Shown piece after piece: positions 10,105 through 23,600 of a stretch of DNA of 64,000 bases. Numbering within the stretch: the first letter of the stretch is position 1; each line of letters begins with the position of its first letter. The stretch is from Lentinula raphanica (Eukaryota; Basidiomycota; Agaricomycetes; Agaricales; Omphalotaceae): NCBI GenBank assembly GCA_027919835.1, contig JANVFP010000010.1, forward strand, positions 310,001 to 374,000, read 5' to 3'. Below the pieces are notes generated by a model. The model was not told the origin of the DNA. It saw nothing but the letters and a program-made list of their open reading frames with translations, and searched no databases. A program made the position numbers and the translations under genes.

Positions 10105-12092
10105 ATGCATATAAACGCTCTCCTCGGCGCCAGAGACGACTGTGTCCAAGACTGCGACGTTCCCTCTTGCAGTTGTTCCACAGACCAGAACTGCGTTTTC
10201 ATCAACAAGTACAATCTCTTTGCGTCAATCTTATCTTGTCTTATAGCTCAACTTTTTCCCTTAGATCATGCACACAGTGCGCGTATTATGAATGTCAAGA
10301 TATCCCACAAAGTTCTTCCAGTTCAGGTGGAGGTATCAGCGCAGGTGCTGTGGCTGGCGCCGTCATTGGCTCTCTGGTTTTTCTGGCGATTGCTTTCGCC
10401 CTCTTTTTCTGGTATCGTCGCAGCCCTCGCTTCCGCAGCACTCCTCCCACACCGGAAGTGAAGGATGTTCCCGCAGCGGCAGCTGACGTTCTGAACCGTC
10501 CAGACCCAATGGAGAAACATCATTCCACTACGTCTGCCCATCCCACAGAACTAAACACTGTTCGTGTGTATTCGTCAAACTCTAATACAACCATCGACCT
10601 TGATCCAGAATCTCAATCATCGTCCCATCACACCTCTGGGAACAACACTCAGAGAACATCTATGCGTTCTAATCCGTTTGAGGACACTCATTCCATTCAA
10701 ACAACAGGCACGGAAGGGACCAATGTCATTCCTATTGCGCTTGTCACTCCGGAAACACAGCACTCTGCGGCTGCGTCGTCTGAGGTAGACCATACGCGGT
10801 CCCCTTCGCCAATGCGTCCCGCGCGTACCCCGGACGTTGAACTCAACTTGGACCATGTGAATGTTTCCCATGACTCGCTCAAGCAGAAAGGAGATTACTC
10901 GATGTCCACGCGCTCGGGTGTGTCGGGTATCTCAAGGAACTCGTACATGTCCAGTGCGAGTTATTCCAGTGATTTCCTCAATGAAGCACCCATGATCATA
11001 ACTCCCAAGCAAGGCGCTGTACGCCAAGTCCTTGGAGTGGTCAAAGCTGAGATGGTCAACGCCCCCGGTCATTCCCCCACGACCGCCGAAGGGTTAAAGC
11101 CCAGCGTTTCAACTTCGAAACCGGCCGTTCGATCTCCCTTGGCTGCATCGTCTTTCGGTCCATCTGATCTTCATTCTGACGCGATTTCCATCACTACGTC
11201 CGAGGAAGGCGGCAATCCCTTCAGCGATAAACACTCTACTCGTACTACAATGGCGTCTTCACCTGCAGCCTCACAAACAACCTTTGGTGAGCCTTCTCCA
11301 GCCTTCCATACTGGCCCAGATTGGGCGCCCACCGGTCACCGCGTCCCTTGGTCAAAAAGCGACGATAACAGTCGTCCTTCGAGCGTTAGCACACAAGCAG
11401 GCTCGGTTATTGATATTGCTAACGCTACTCGTGTCAACCTTGGTCTGAGTCAACTCAGCAGTGAGTCGGGTGTGTTGACTCCCAGGACACGTACTACCAT
11501 GGGAAAGCTCGTGAATCCGTCAACTGCGAATACAGAACATAACACTTTTGAAGAGCAACAGCAAAGGGCGCTTGCTCATGCTCAAGCGCAGGCGCAAGCC
11601 CAGGGTGGACTTCAGAACAGGCGATTATCAGCTTCTTCGGCTATGTCTGCTACTGCAGACTCTATTCTCGAATCGTTTCCTTTTGTTCCCCCTTCTCCCA
11701 TCTCGAATCGCCCGGCTAGATCGCCTCCTCTTTCGCCACTCGCTCAACAGTCATTCACCGTGTCTCCTCCTTCACCGATGAGCACTCAGAATTTTTCGGC
11801 TACAGACTCTGATCCTGCAAGGTTGGATTCGGGTTCCGAACTGCCTACCCCAGATAGGAAGACTTTAGGCATGTCAACAGGTTCTCAGTTGTCCACCGCT
11901 TCGACTGGTCTGGGATCTTTCCCTTTCCAAATAGACACAGGCAACTCGAGGGATTCAGTAGCAACCTCCTCGGCTTTCAGTGGGCGTCAGCGCGCAAGCC
12001 TCGATACACTTGCCATCACCAGTGATCTATCGTCATTTCCACTAGGGTTTGACAGAGACAGTGTCACAGTTCCCCTTCCACGTCGGAACTAA
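10105..12092 (+). CDS. OPY2: OPY2-like membrane anchor protein (HOG/MAPK signalling)
   Basis: Two exons (10105-10208, 10265-12092) encode 643 residues. The short N-terminal ectodomain has eight cysteines in the Opy2 pattern (CVQDCDVPSCSCSTDQNC and SCTQCAYYEC). A Ser/Gly hinge and one transmembrane helix (AGAVAGAVIGSLVFLAIAFA) follow. The remaining roughly 550 residues are cytoplasmic, disordered and rich in Ser, Thr and Pro, with many SP/TP sites and an (AQ) repeat. In yeast, Opy2 recruits the adaptor Ste50 to the plasma membrane and so links osmosensors to the MAPKKK Ste11. The first exon ends in phase 2 and the join restores the cysteine motif. There is no cleavable signal peptide, as in yeast Opy2. 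The assignment rests on the cysteine motif plus topology. Confidence 0.75.
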
Positions 12093-12614
12093 GGTACATG
12101 TTCAATCTACTGATATAACTGTTTAATCGTGCTGACCGTTTCACCAAGTTACCGCTCGGTGTTTGTAGTATTATATTGATGCGATACTTGTAACACTGTA
12201 TTATGGTGTTGCTGGCAGGCTTTCAGGACACTCATGTTTTCTCTTCTTTTCCAAAAGATTCTGCTTACGACACCCCCGTCACTTCCAATTTTTCATAGTT
12301 TTCTACTGGATGTTCTCTTTGTTCAGAGCTGAACAGTCCTTGGCTAATCTACTTGCTTGCAGGTATCAGCTACTTTTCCGCTTTCTTTCTCTCTATTGAA
12401 GGGTTGGGTTGTTTGTATCTGCTTTATTTATCAGTTTTCCGAATGTTCTTGCGTGCCTCCAAAGTTTGTTCTACAGCCTAACTTCATGCCAAATCATATC
12501 GCTTTCTACAACGCGAAATCAATCATCAATTAGATCATGCATGAGTGCATCATAGGACGTCTACGGTATAGGATAAACGGCATGGTAAGTAATTGATTTG
12601 TCAAGGCCTCAAGT
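12093..12614. other. Convergent 3' intergenic region
   Basis: These 522 bp lie between the stop codons of the OPY2-like gene and the copper ATPase. They are T-rich with several short open frames that look like chance. I see no RNA gene or repeat; probably the two 3' UTRs and terminators. Confidence 0.6.
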
Positions 12615-15600
12615 TCAAGGCCTGGGAGGCTTGTATAACTTTAGCATTAGTGAACTGGATATGACAGAAACGGAGCTATGGAGACATCAGTGCCGGAATG
12701 GTATCCATTCTGTGAGAAACACGCACGATAAGGCCATGGCAAGGGAGGCCCAGACTGGGTCAAGACGAACGTGTCCTGCCGGGTAGATGACGCCTGCTGC
12801 AATGGGTACCGCAGCTACATTATACATCGCCGCCCATAACTGCGTGTACATAGAACGTTAAGACTTCTCTTGAAAGATGCGCGACAACAATTCACTTACA
12901 AAGTTGAACTTTATCCTTCTAATCACAGCCTTGGAAAGACCGATGAGATTGATCAGTCCCTGCAGCTCGGCGGAGAGCAGGATGAAACTAGCACTAGAGA
13001 TGGCAACATCGCCTAGAAGACGAGTCAAGACTTTGGTGAAATGGTCAAACACTAGTACGCACTGCCAGTGCCTATGGCTATTCCTACATCTGCGAGGGTA
13101 AGAGCCTACATCAGAAGGAACGATTAACAAAAGACGTTTCAACATGCTAATGTAATTGAAATCTTACGGGCGCGTCGTTGATTCCATCACCAACCATACC
13201 AACGATGAAATGATTCTGAGGCATCTCCTCGGCATTGTTTGTGGAAGGTAAGACTGGACGGCCTCTCTGCAACCACTGTATCTTTTCGGCCTGGTTGATC
13301 GTGGCGACGATGTCAGGAACTGAGAATGGAGATGGGAAAATATCACTCGCCTTTGCCTGGGGAAGAACACCAGCAATGACATTAGAAGCAGGAATCCCCA
13401 CAGCTGCTGCAACAGCTAAAGCCGTTTTCTCGTTATCCCCAGATATCATCCATGGATCAATGCCTGCTTTCAGACACCATGAAATAACATTGGGTGCTTC
13501 GGGCCTGATAACATCGGCCACGCCGAACATGACCAACAACTCCCATGCGTTTTGAGCGACACGTTGAGCTGCCACAAAAACCACGCTCTTGGCTTCAGAT
13601 TTCCAAGAGTCCGAGCTATCACGAAGCTCTTCGTTTATCGTTACACCATGCTCTTGCATCCAATGTTCATTGCCGATGATAACCGAGCAAGAAAGCGATT
13701 GGAAAGAGGCAGACAATCCTCTGCCCGCCGTTTCTGAAAAAGAGGATCCAGATTGAGGTCGAGCGTTGTTCCTTTGGCAAAATCCTCGAATGGCAACAGC
13801 CAACGGATGTGAGCTAGTACTTTCGATTTCATCTACCATCCCCAGTATTGTCTGCTCATCCCATGAATCAGAGGGTATGTGTTTTACATCGGAAACCTGG
13901 AGCTTTCCCTCGGTGATGGTACCCGTTTTATCAAAAACTAAGACGTCTAGTCTGGACGCTTCTTGAAATGCTTCACCTCCGCCTCGGGCCAGAATTCCAA
14001 ATTTTGCAGCAAGGCCCGATCCTACCAGAAGCGCGGTAGGTGCCGCCAGTCCTATTCCACACGGACAAGCGATGACGAAGACAGCAATCGCGAATTCAAG
14101 CGACCATACAGCTGAAATTCGTAGTGAGGATCAAGAAACCGCTTCTGAGCTAATTTGGACTACTCACGCCATCCTCCTGTCACGTTAGCCAAGTTATCTG
14201 CAGAAAGCCTTCCGGACTCTCCAAGTGCAAGCCATATAATCCAAGTGATGATAGCCAATAAGGTGACCACTGGAACGAAGAAACTCGTGACAATGTCGGC
14301 AATACGTTCCATAGGCGCACGTCTGGTTTGCCCTTCGCGGACAATTTCCATAATGTTGTCCAACCTATGTTGAGATTAGCCATCACGCAAGATTCTTGGT
14401 CAAATCACATACATAGTAGCACCGCTGATATCCACAACTCTGACATGAACGACGTCTCCACGATTGATGGTGCCCACATAAACCTTGTCCCCACTTTCTT
14501 TCTTGATGGGCTTGGACTCTCCAGTTAAAGAGCTCTCATCAAAAACCCCGGATTCCCCAGAGACAATGATTCCGTCTGCAGGCGGAGAAGAACCATGGGG
14601 GACGCGAACGATGTCGCCAAGCTCAAGGAGATCCACGGGGATCTTTTCAACCTTGGTAAATCCTGCACCTTTTTCTTGAATAGAATTTGGCAGCTCCTCA
14701 AAAGACGACCTAGTGGACCAGTCATCGGAGACACCGAGCAAATACGCTTCCGCCGGTTTCAGCGATGCAAGAGAGTTGATGGCATCTGCAGTCCGAGCTT
14801 TACTGTAAGATTCCAAATATCGGCCTACGTGTTCGACGTCAGATAGACAAAAGGAAAGAAGAAAAACACATACCTATTAGCAGAAACATGGTCAAGAGAA
14901 CGACAGAATCAAAGTAGGTGGTCTGATCTCCTTGGCCCGCCGGGGATCTCGGCTGAGCTGCAGCCAGAGCAAGAAGAGCAATGGAAGAGAAATATGCAAC
15001 GGAAACTCCAGAGGAGACCAAGAGATTCATACTGCCAAATCTTGTGAAGCGTTTAATTATCGGAACTGTGCTCCCCTTTTTCCACAGCGCATGGATCTCT
15101 TTGATACTTCTTCGGTGGAAGATTCCAGCGCTGTAGAACATCGCTGGGGTAGCTAGGAAGAACAGAGCCCATTGTGCGCGAGATGCATTTCCAGTCCACA
15201 TAGGCTCCATGAAGAATGTTTTCGCGGAATTTCCAGCAGGGACCAGAGACATGTAAACGATTCCAATGATGAAGGTTGGAATGGCGAGGATGACCGTGAA
15301 AAGTAATCGAAGGAGAAGGTTTCGTTGTTCAAGACGCTGTATCCTACGCGATACTTCCTCGACAGTAGGGGGGTGGTATACGCTGAATTTGAATTCGGGA
15401 TTAGAAGTCCGCATGTGTAGCAAGATATGGCGGATAGTGAAAGATACGGGATTCGGCTGATAGGATATCGTCAAAACGGGGTCGTTGTAGCTCTGTATTG
15501 ATTTCAGAATGGTTATGGAGTTCATGAATTCTAGCGCGGAATTGATCTTGGGTGGACAATGCCTAAAAAGGGTTTTTCACGTCAGGTCAAGAGGCAGTGA

Positions 15601-16457
15601 AAACGATTCACTGATACTCACTGGCAATACATGCCATCTACCTTGAAGGAGACGGTGCGTATCATTCCTTGGGTCGGCTTCGATGAATGCTGTAGAGGTT
15701 TGATCGTCATAACGTTAGCTTCGAACCCGCAATCGTCAATAGCTGAAGCAAGGTCGTGGGCAATATCTTGTTTTTCCACAACGGCTGAAGCTGAATTGTC
15801 GAGCAAGCTGACAACCAAGTCAGATACTCCAGGAACTTCCTTGCAAACCTCGGTGATGGTGTTAGTACATGAAGAGCAAGTCATGCCTCCAATGGACAAG
15901 GTGACCTTGAATGGTCCTACGTCCTGGATCGAAGATTGTTCTGCGTGTGGCACAGCTGGCAGTAGACTTTGAGAAGGTTTTTCATCCTGGGCTGCTTCTT
16001 CTTGGCAGAGCTTACAATTCTGAATATGTTTCAAAGACTTTCCGGAAAGCAAAGACGGTCGCTGGTTGAGAGTCGCAGCAAGGTCCGACGTCGAATCTGA
16101 TACGACGTCGAATGCACAGTCAGCCAGGGTATTCCGTATCGCAGCGACGGAGAGCTTGGGGTCATGGTACACCTTGACGGACTGTAAGACGATAGAGGTC
16201 TCGACTACAGACGGTGGAGGTGTGAGTTGACCAAGAGCGCGCTCGATAGTTTGCACACAGCTAGATAAAATATGAGAAATATTTTGAAGAATTTCTGGAA
16301 TATTTATTTACCTGCTACAGTGAAGGTTCGACAGGTGAACGACAGTGATTCGCTCGCCGCGTGAAGCGTCCATTGCGTGTCGATAGTAGGATTTGGAGCT
16401 TCCTCTGACCATTGTCGGTTGAACTTTATAGTTACTCGGAGAGTGAGTCTCGGCCAT
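12615..16457 (-). CDS. CCC2: Copper-transporting P1B-type ATPase (CCC2/ATP7 family)
   Basis: Ten exons (16457-16312, 16260-15622, 15562-14874, 14824-14413, 14364-14168, 14111-13168, 13105-13063, 13012-12900, 12839-12727, 12675-12615) encode 1118 residues. Three N-terminal heavy-metal domains have CxxC at residues 47-50 (CSSC), 177-180 (CSSC in GGMTCSSC) and 261-264 (CQHC). Then come the transmembrane helices, the actuator motif TGES (SSLTGESKPI), the copper-site CPC at 710-712, the phosphorylated Asp in DKTGT at 755, the HP motif (SSHPLAV) and GDGINDAP at 1002-1009. The C-terminus ALSSVSV...LMLKLYKPP is typical. The family pumps Cu(I) into the trans-Golgi lumen to load multicopper oxidases. 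It is divergent from VIP1 across 241 bp. Confidence 0.96.
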
Positions 16458-16698
16458 GACCTTGGGTATGAATGTTAGTCACAAAACAAAAGAGCGAAGT
16501 AATGGCGAAAGTTGTTGAATTGAAATATTAGTGATCGACTCTTAGTGACGTTATAACGAGGCAATTGTGCGAGCAATTATTGACCAATAGTAAACGGGCG
16601 CTTATATGCTTTGTCATCAGCACGAGAATAGAGCGTGTCGCTTTTTTTCTCTGTAGAAAGTTTCAGTCTGGTTTCAGTTACTGTTACTCAGTCCTAGG
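16458..16698. promoter_or_regulatory. Shared promoter of the copper ATPase and VIP1
   Basis: A 241-bp gap between divergent start codons. It contains AT-rich runs and a palindrome-like TGACGTTATAACG near 16546, but no motif I can assign with confidence. Confidence 0.45.
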
Positions 16699-19600
16699 AT
16701 GCCAACTTGGGACCGTCAGTCACGGATTTCAAACTTTTTCAACTCTCCTACAGAGCGTCAATCGCCCCGGTCCAGCTCTCTTATCACTCGTTCCTCTTCT
16801 CCTTCATCTATTGGGTCACACGATGCATTCCAAGATGCTGGTTCTGCCCAACCTGTTGCTCCTGTCATTTTGGGTGTATGCGCAATGGACGTGAAGGCAA
16901 GGTCCCGGGCCATGAGGGAGATCCTGATACGGATCGTTGAAAGATCTAGAGGTACAATTGAGGTAAAAGTGTTTGGAGATAAAGTAATATTAGATGAAGG
17001 TACACGACTTTCTTCCCGATAACATGCATATTCTGAGCCTTTCAGATGTCGAAAATTGGCCTCGTTGTGATATCCTCATCTCATTTTTCTCGACCGACTT
17101 CCCTCTCGACAAGGCCATATCTTATGTCAAACTTCGGAATCCGTTTTGCATCAACGACCTTATGCCCCAGGCGCTGTTATGGGACAGAAGATTAGTGGCT
17201 GCTATTTTAGATCACCTCAAAGTTCCTACGCCCAGACGTCTCGAAGTATCCCGAGACGGTGGTCCCCAGATTGATGCCACTTTGCGCGACCACATGAAGC
17301 AGAAGTTGGGCATCGTACTCGGTGGATATAAAGTTACTCCGGAAGTTTCCCTCAGAGAGGACGGAGATGCTATCATCATTGACGGGAACGTCCTCGAGAA
17401 GCCATTTGTTGAGAAGCCTGTGAGTGGTGAAGATCACAACGTCTACATCTACTTCCGAGGCGGTGGGGGTCGTCGCTTATTCCGTAAGGTATGCACAGAA
17501 ATTTTTCGAGTTTGTCGTCAGCTCCAATCTTGCAGGTTGGAAACAAATCCAGCGAACTGGATTCAAGTTTGAATCATCCCAGAACGGATGGTTCGTATAT
17601 CTATGAACAGTTCATCGATGTCGACAATTCAGAGGACATCAAAGTTTATACCGTTGGAAAAGACTATACTCACGCCGAAACGCGAAAATCGCCTGTAGTC
17701 GATGGTGTAGTGAGAAGAAATACAGAGGGAAAAGAAATCCGGTGTGTCAGACTTCAACTGGCCATCAAACTATTCAAACCCTCGTCTGGCCAGGTTCATT
17801 ACCCGTCTGACAGATGAAGAAAGGGCATGGGCTTCCCGAATATGCGAAGGGTTCGGTCAACGCGTTTGCGGTTATGATATGCTCAGATGTGATAACGGGC
17901 GCAAAAGTCAGGTCATAGATGTAAATGGATGGAGTTTTGTGAAAGGGAATGAATCTTACTATGGTAAGGATACTCAATCGTGTTTGAAGCTCGTGGCCTA
18001 CGCGTGTATTCCTGCTGTATATCCTATCTGTCGTGGATATCTGTTTTACTCTGTGCTGACATGTCTCTTCAAGATAAGGCGGCCGAAATACTCGCATCCT
18101 TATGTAGCCAGGTTTCATCGTCTCCTAGCCGCGCCCTCCCTGCCACCGAAACCACCATCGAAGAAGCGCCCACTTGGCTTCTTAAAGCCAATGTCACTGT
18201 CTTCAGACACGCTGATCGTACCCCAAAGCAGAAACTCAAATTGTAGGTGATCCCTCTGCAAGACTTACTACCATGGGCTCATATTCTATAAGCAACTTTC
18301 CCATTGGTGAAGCATGGACTCAGCCTTTTGTTAAGCTTCTCAACGGCGAAACGGAAGAAATCATTCTCCGAGAGAAGGAACAACTGACCAAAATTGCAAG
18401 TGCGGTCGAAGAATCGAAAGCTCTTGGGGCAAGTGGCGAAGAACTTGCGAAATTAACCCAGTTGAATGGCGCTCTATTTAGCAAAATAGATTTGCCAGGT
18501 ACCAAAGCACAATTAAAGCCTGTCTATTCAAAAAAGCAAGCTGGCCATCCTAGATCGCTCACGAAACTCACGCTGGTCTTTAAGTGGGGTGGCGAGGTAT
18601 GTCGATTGTTTTGCCAACATGTCCATTAAACTTATCCTAGCAGTTCACGCATGCAGCTCGGTACCAATCGAGGGACTTGGGAGAGAACATGAAGAAAGAT
18701 ATATCTATCATGAGTGCGTTTTTTTTCTGACAGTGACTCTTGATTACCTCAGCTTTGATGTAGATCGTGAAGTTTTGCAGAACGTTACGGTATGTATACA
18801 ACAAAAGTTCATTGCCTCGCTTCGCTCACGTACAAAATTAGATCTTCACCTCCTCAGAACGACGTGTCATTGCGTCCGCCGAAATCTTTGCTGCAGCCTT
18901 GCTGGATCACCAACCAAATTACTCTACAGCTTCTTCCTCTGCTTCCAATGCTAGTTCTCGCTCTTCCCGCTCTTCTACTGATGGTCCTCCTACACCCAAC
19001 AACCTTTACTACAATAAGAATGTTCTCGGTCGGCAGAATACTTCAGCACCAATACAACTGATCATCCGGAAAGATTTACTCGACGATTCAAACGCAGCGA
19101 AGGACCTCATGGACGACGTAAAGAAACGACTCAAAATCCTGTTGCGACCAGGCGAGCCAGAGAAGCGACCGGAACTGACATGGCCAAAGAGCATGAAAAA
19201 AGAGCCTGTGGAGGTTGTGAAGGAAGTCATACAACTACTCAGTTCTTTTCGAGATATCATGCGCAAAAATTTCGAAACCTTGGACATAGGGAAAATTCAA
19301 GAGCGCTGGTGTTGTGGTGATGAACCATGGCTCTTCAGAGAAAGATGGGAGAAGCTATTCGAAGACTTTTGCGACGTTGAACAGAAGAAGTTTGATCCGT
19401 CAAGGGTAGGTATCCAGTCCGTTGCTTTGCGTCGAAATGTGCCACTGAAACGATCAGCCTAATCATAGGTTTCGGAGCTATACGACACGATTAAATATTG
19501 TGCCCTCCACCATAGAACTTTCCTATTCTCCATCTTCGATGAACGAGGAAATCAAGACCCTCAACAGCCGCAAGATCGAAGGCTACACGAGCTTTACGGT

Positions 19601-20394
19601 CGCGCGAAGGCTCTTTTCGACCTCGTGGCTCCTCAAGAATATGGGATCGATCCAGATGAGAAGTATGTTTTTTCACTCTGACTTGCAAAATTATCTCAAT
19701 GTGTTGATTATAGGGAAGAAATCGGCGTTCTCACCTCTCTGCCTTTACTCCAGAACGTCGTTCGAGACCTCGAGGCAGCACGAAACAATGGCGAAAGTTC
19801 GCTGACGCTGTACTTCACTAAAGAAAGCCATATACATACGTTGGTGAACCTCGTGCTCACATCTGGATTACCGATTGCGAATCGCCGCATACCTGAACTG
19901 GATTATTGTGTAGGTCGATATCATTTAATCGAGGGAACAGTAGAATGACACTGACTGTTATCGGCAGTCCCATATCACTTTCGAGCTCTACGAACGCAAT
20001 CATGGGCGAGGTAAATCAGACAAGGAGTACTCAATCAAGCTCTCCTTGAGCGAAGGGGCACATTCCTCCAATGTTTTAGATTCAACGTTGGATGCTCGGC
20101 ATTCTTTGAATGTCCAGCAACGACGGTAAGCGCACTATATACAAGATAGACAAATCAACTGATCACATCCTTGTTTAGGAAATTGACGCAACATTTACCG
20201 TATAGCTTAGTGATTGAAAAATTATCGAAACACTTCCACCGGCTGAAAGACGTGAGTGTTGTAGCTTTTGCTTTCTGTGATAAATTAATAGCTTACCTTC
20301 CATATCCAAGGAGGACGTTGACACTGGTCCTGAATTTGAGACTGTAGAAGCTCTACCCACGGCTATATCTGTAGACAATGTAGACGAGCTATAA
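16699..20394 (+). CDS. VIP1: VIP1/PPIP5K inositol hexakisphosphate and pyrophosphate kinase
   Basis: Fourteen exons (16699-16999, 17046-17488, 17536-17741, 17794-17963, 18074-18242, 18293-18596, 18644-18713, 18764-18789, 18842-19405, 19469-19662, 19714-19909, 19968-20125, 20179-20251, 20311-20394) encode 985 residues. The N-terminal half is the ATP-grasp kinase domain: [64 protein letters not shown] and [15 protein letters not shown]. The C-terminal half is a histidine phosphatase-like domain with [12 protein letters not shown] and a later [10 protein letters not shown]. These bifunctional enzymes make and remove the 1-position pyrophosphate on InsP6/InsP7, affecting phosphate sensing, cell shape and the cytoskeleton. 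The 26-nt exon 18764-18789 restores [20 protein letters not shown]. The fourth intron is twice the usual length (110 nt). Confidence 0.95.
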
Positions 20395-20646
20395 ATCTTG
20401 TATAATTTTTTGTAGATATCATAGTAATAACTTTTTGACGAGAGTTACAGCGTGGACAGGTGTGGACGCTGGACTTAGAGTATAACTTGACATTACTGAC
20501 GTAATTGTCATTATTCGGCACGTTTTCTTGATTCACCTTTTTTGGAAACCGAGTTAGCACTTCTTCAGTTACGCTTCTTGCCCAGCGACGCGACGGTCGA
20601 CCGCTTACCCAATTCTCCTTTCACGACTTTCACGATCCTTTCCATC

Positions 20647-23600
20647 ATGCATCGCTCAGAATCTCTCTCCTCCAACTCATCCAATCCATCGTCCTCACGG
20701 CAAACTTCTACCTCAGGCCCATTTGCCTATCAAACCAGACTTCTTGAACGGACATCTTCATCTTCGAAAGGCACACTGACCCGGACAAATTCACAGTCTA
20801 GCAACAACATATTGGTCAATAATACAGGCTCTTCTACCTCATCAGTGAACACAAGGTGGACTCCCGGTCATCGTGTGGCTAATAGTCTGGATGCTGTTCG
20901 AGGGAAGTGGGAAGACCGCGCGAGAGAAAATGCTATCGACGAAGGTCCTGCTATATCGCATACACCTACGAGGCTCACATCATTCGCTAAGCTCCAGCAG
21001 AGTCTGGATTCGTCCTCAGTGCCTTCGACATCGAGTTCGTTAGAACGAACGCCTCCCTATCTCAAGCGCTTCACTACCTCATCAGTGCCATCGCCAATCA
21101 TTGCAACTCCCCTTTCACCAAATAGTACTGGTGTAACTGTGGAAGCCGACTCACCATCCTCCTCACCGAGCTTCACTCGTCAGCGTATTCATTTGCCGTC
21201 CTATGATCATGTTTCCAGATCTGCTGGAGTTATCGATCGTTCCGCCTCTCCACCTGCCCTTCCTCAAGAATCTTCTCCTGCTCGTCGAAACACTGTTGAT
21301 TTTAGCTATCTCAAGCGCGCCAACTCTTCCAGAAATGACAACTCTACGATGAGTTACACAACTTCTCCCTCGACACCTTCGACTACTTCATTCGATCAAC
21401 TCTCGACTGTCATAACTACACCAACCTCTGTTCAGCGTCGACCGACTTCTCTGTACAGCAGACCGTCAGTCTTATCCGAGAGAGACAAGCTCAATTACCA
21501 ATCGACGGGTACTATATCACCGAACCCAATCTCTTCACCAACCTCAACTGCCTCATTCACCGCACCACCACCTTCCTCGTCTTCTTCCAATGTCATGTTT
21601 CCAACAACGTACCGAAGTTCATACATGCAAAAGAAGGCAAACTACGGCAATACTCTTTCGGCAGGCGGCCGTCGGTTTGGAAAGCATTTACCTCGAATAG
21701 CCAGCGGTGATACGGAAGACCACGTAGAGGAAAAGAAAGAGAAGGAAGTAGAAAAGGAACCTTCTGCTAGGAAAGCGGATAAACGTGCGATGCGTCGCGA
21801 AGGAAACTATGACACTACACCACGAAGGTCTAAAACGCTCGAAACGCCTGCCTCAGATGTTACAGACAATGACGGGGTAGTAGGCATCCCAGGAAGGGTG
21901 CGACTATCTCGAAATAAGGCACCCAATGCACCAGTACCTCTCCCATCAGCTCGTCTCACAAGAGGACTTTGGGCGGACACCCAGCGGCATCTTATACAGG
22001 CCTATGAATACCTATGCCATGTCGGCGAAGCTCAACAGTGGATTGAAGGTTGTCTGGACCAGGAGCTTGAATTTGGCGTGGTAGAGATGGAGGAAGGGTT
22101 ACGAAATGGCGTGGTTCTCGCGAAGCTTGTGAGAGTGTTCCAAGGAGAGGGAGTTGTCAGACGAATTTATGAGGTGCGTTCGAACATCCTGCATTTGGCC
22201 CATATATTCACGGTGACTCTTAGGCGCCCAAATTAGATTTTCGACATTCCGATAACATCAACTACTTCTTCAATTTCGTTCGGCATGTAGGGCTACCAGA
22301 GGTCATTGGTGTTCACCTTTCAGAAGTCGCAAAGTCCTAATGTTCTTTGTAGTGCTTTATCTTCGAACTCACCGATCTCTACGAGAAGAAAAATTTACCC
22401 AAAGTCATATATTGCATACACGCACTTAGGTTGGTTGTTCATATTCTCACTATCATCATACACTCATTAGTTCTCTTTTCAGTCATTTATTAGCCCGTCG
22501 TGGATTAGCGGAACGAATTGGCAACCTCCTTGGTCAATTACAATTCTCTGATGACCAGCTTCAAGCAACTCAAAAAGGTCTCACTAACTCTGGCGTTGCT
22601 ATGCCGAACTTCGGAAATGTTGGACGCGAACTAGCAAAGGAGATCAACGAGGAACCTGAAGTTGAAGTTGAGACTGAAGACGAACGTGAGTTTGTTTTGG
22701 CCAAAGTTTCTTTACTTTACTCAATACAGACCCTGTCACAGGCCGCGATCGTCTACTTCTGGAGAACGAAAGGTCCATCATCGCTCTTCAGTGTGTTGCC
22801 CGTGGGTTTCTTGCTCGTCGGGCTCAAGTAGCATTACACGGACATCTCCAGCTCAGTGGTGCTAATATCGTCAAGGTGCAGGCACAGGCCAGAGCTGCGA
22901 TAACCAGGAGACGCATGTCGCAGGAACGTAAAGCACGAAATAATCTTCGACCATGGGCAGTGGCTTTACAAGCCAGAGTGCGTGGAACTCTGGCCCGGAA
23001 AAGCTGGCATCTGCACCTCTCTAGGATAGCTGGCTCGTCCCGTTCGGTTGTGAAGCTCCAAGCTCAGCTGCGGGGTGTGCTTGCACGACGGCGTTATGGC
23101 CGTCTCCGAGGAGCTCTCCGAAGCAGCAAAAAAGTTTTCGTGAGATTGCAATCTATCGCCCGTGCAAAACTAACTCGCCAAAGCCATAACGAGTTGACGA
23201 GAACGTTTTCGCATCCCCGAGTAATGACTTCCATCGCTGCCTTTCAAGCTCAAGGAAGAGCCGTGATAGCTCGGCGAAGATTTGCTCACCGCGCCGCATT
23301 GCTGTCTCGTCTTTCCCCGCACTATATCGCATTGCAGGCCTATTGCCGAGGAGTGCTGGTCCGGAGGCAAATGAGGAAACAGATGGCGAAACTGGAAGAC
23401 GTGAGCCAGACAGTGGTTCGTATTCAGGCCGCTGTCAGGACGTACCTTGCTAGGAAACGACTGTTGCTTCTGATTCGTGGATTAAGAAAAGCGACGCCTT
23501 TCGTTGTTGGTTTCCAGGCGCGCGCAAGGGCTGGTATTGCACGACAAAAGCACGAGAATCTGGGCAAAGCATTGTCAGAGGTCAAGACCATTAGAGCCGT

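Noticed and set aside
11560..11610. Alternating Ala-Gln repeat in the OPY2-like gene
   Set aside because: A short coding microsatellite (AQAQAQAQ); ordinary for a disordered tail and not a separate element.
17964..18073. Possible extra exon in the long VIP1 intron
   Set aside because: The exons on both sides join in phase and restore NESYYDKAAEIL, so no further exon is needed.
20542..20646. Upstream extension of the IQGAP frame
   Set aside because: The open frame begins with TTG, not ATG. The first ATG in frame is 20647, and the extension adds nothing conserved.
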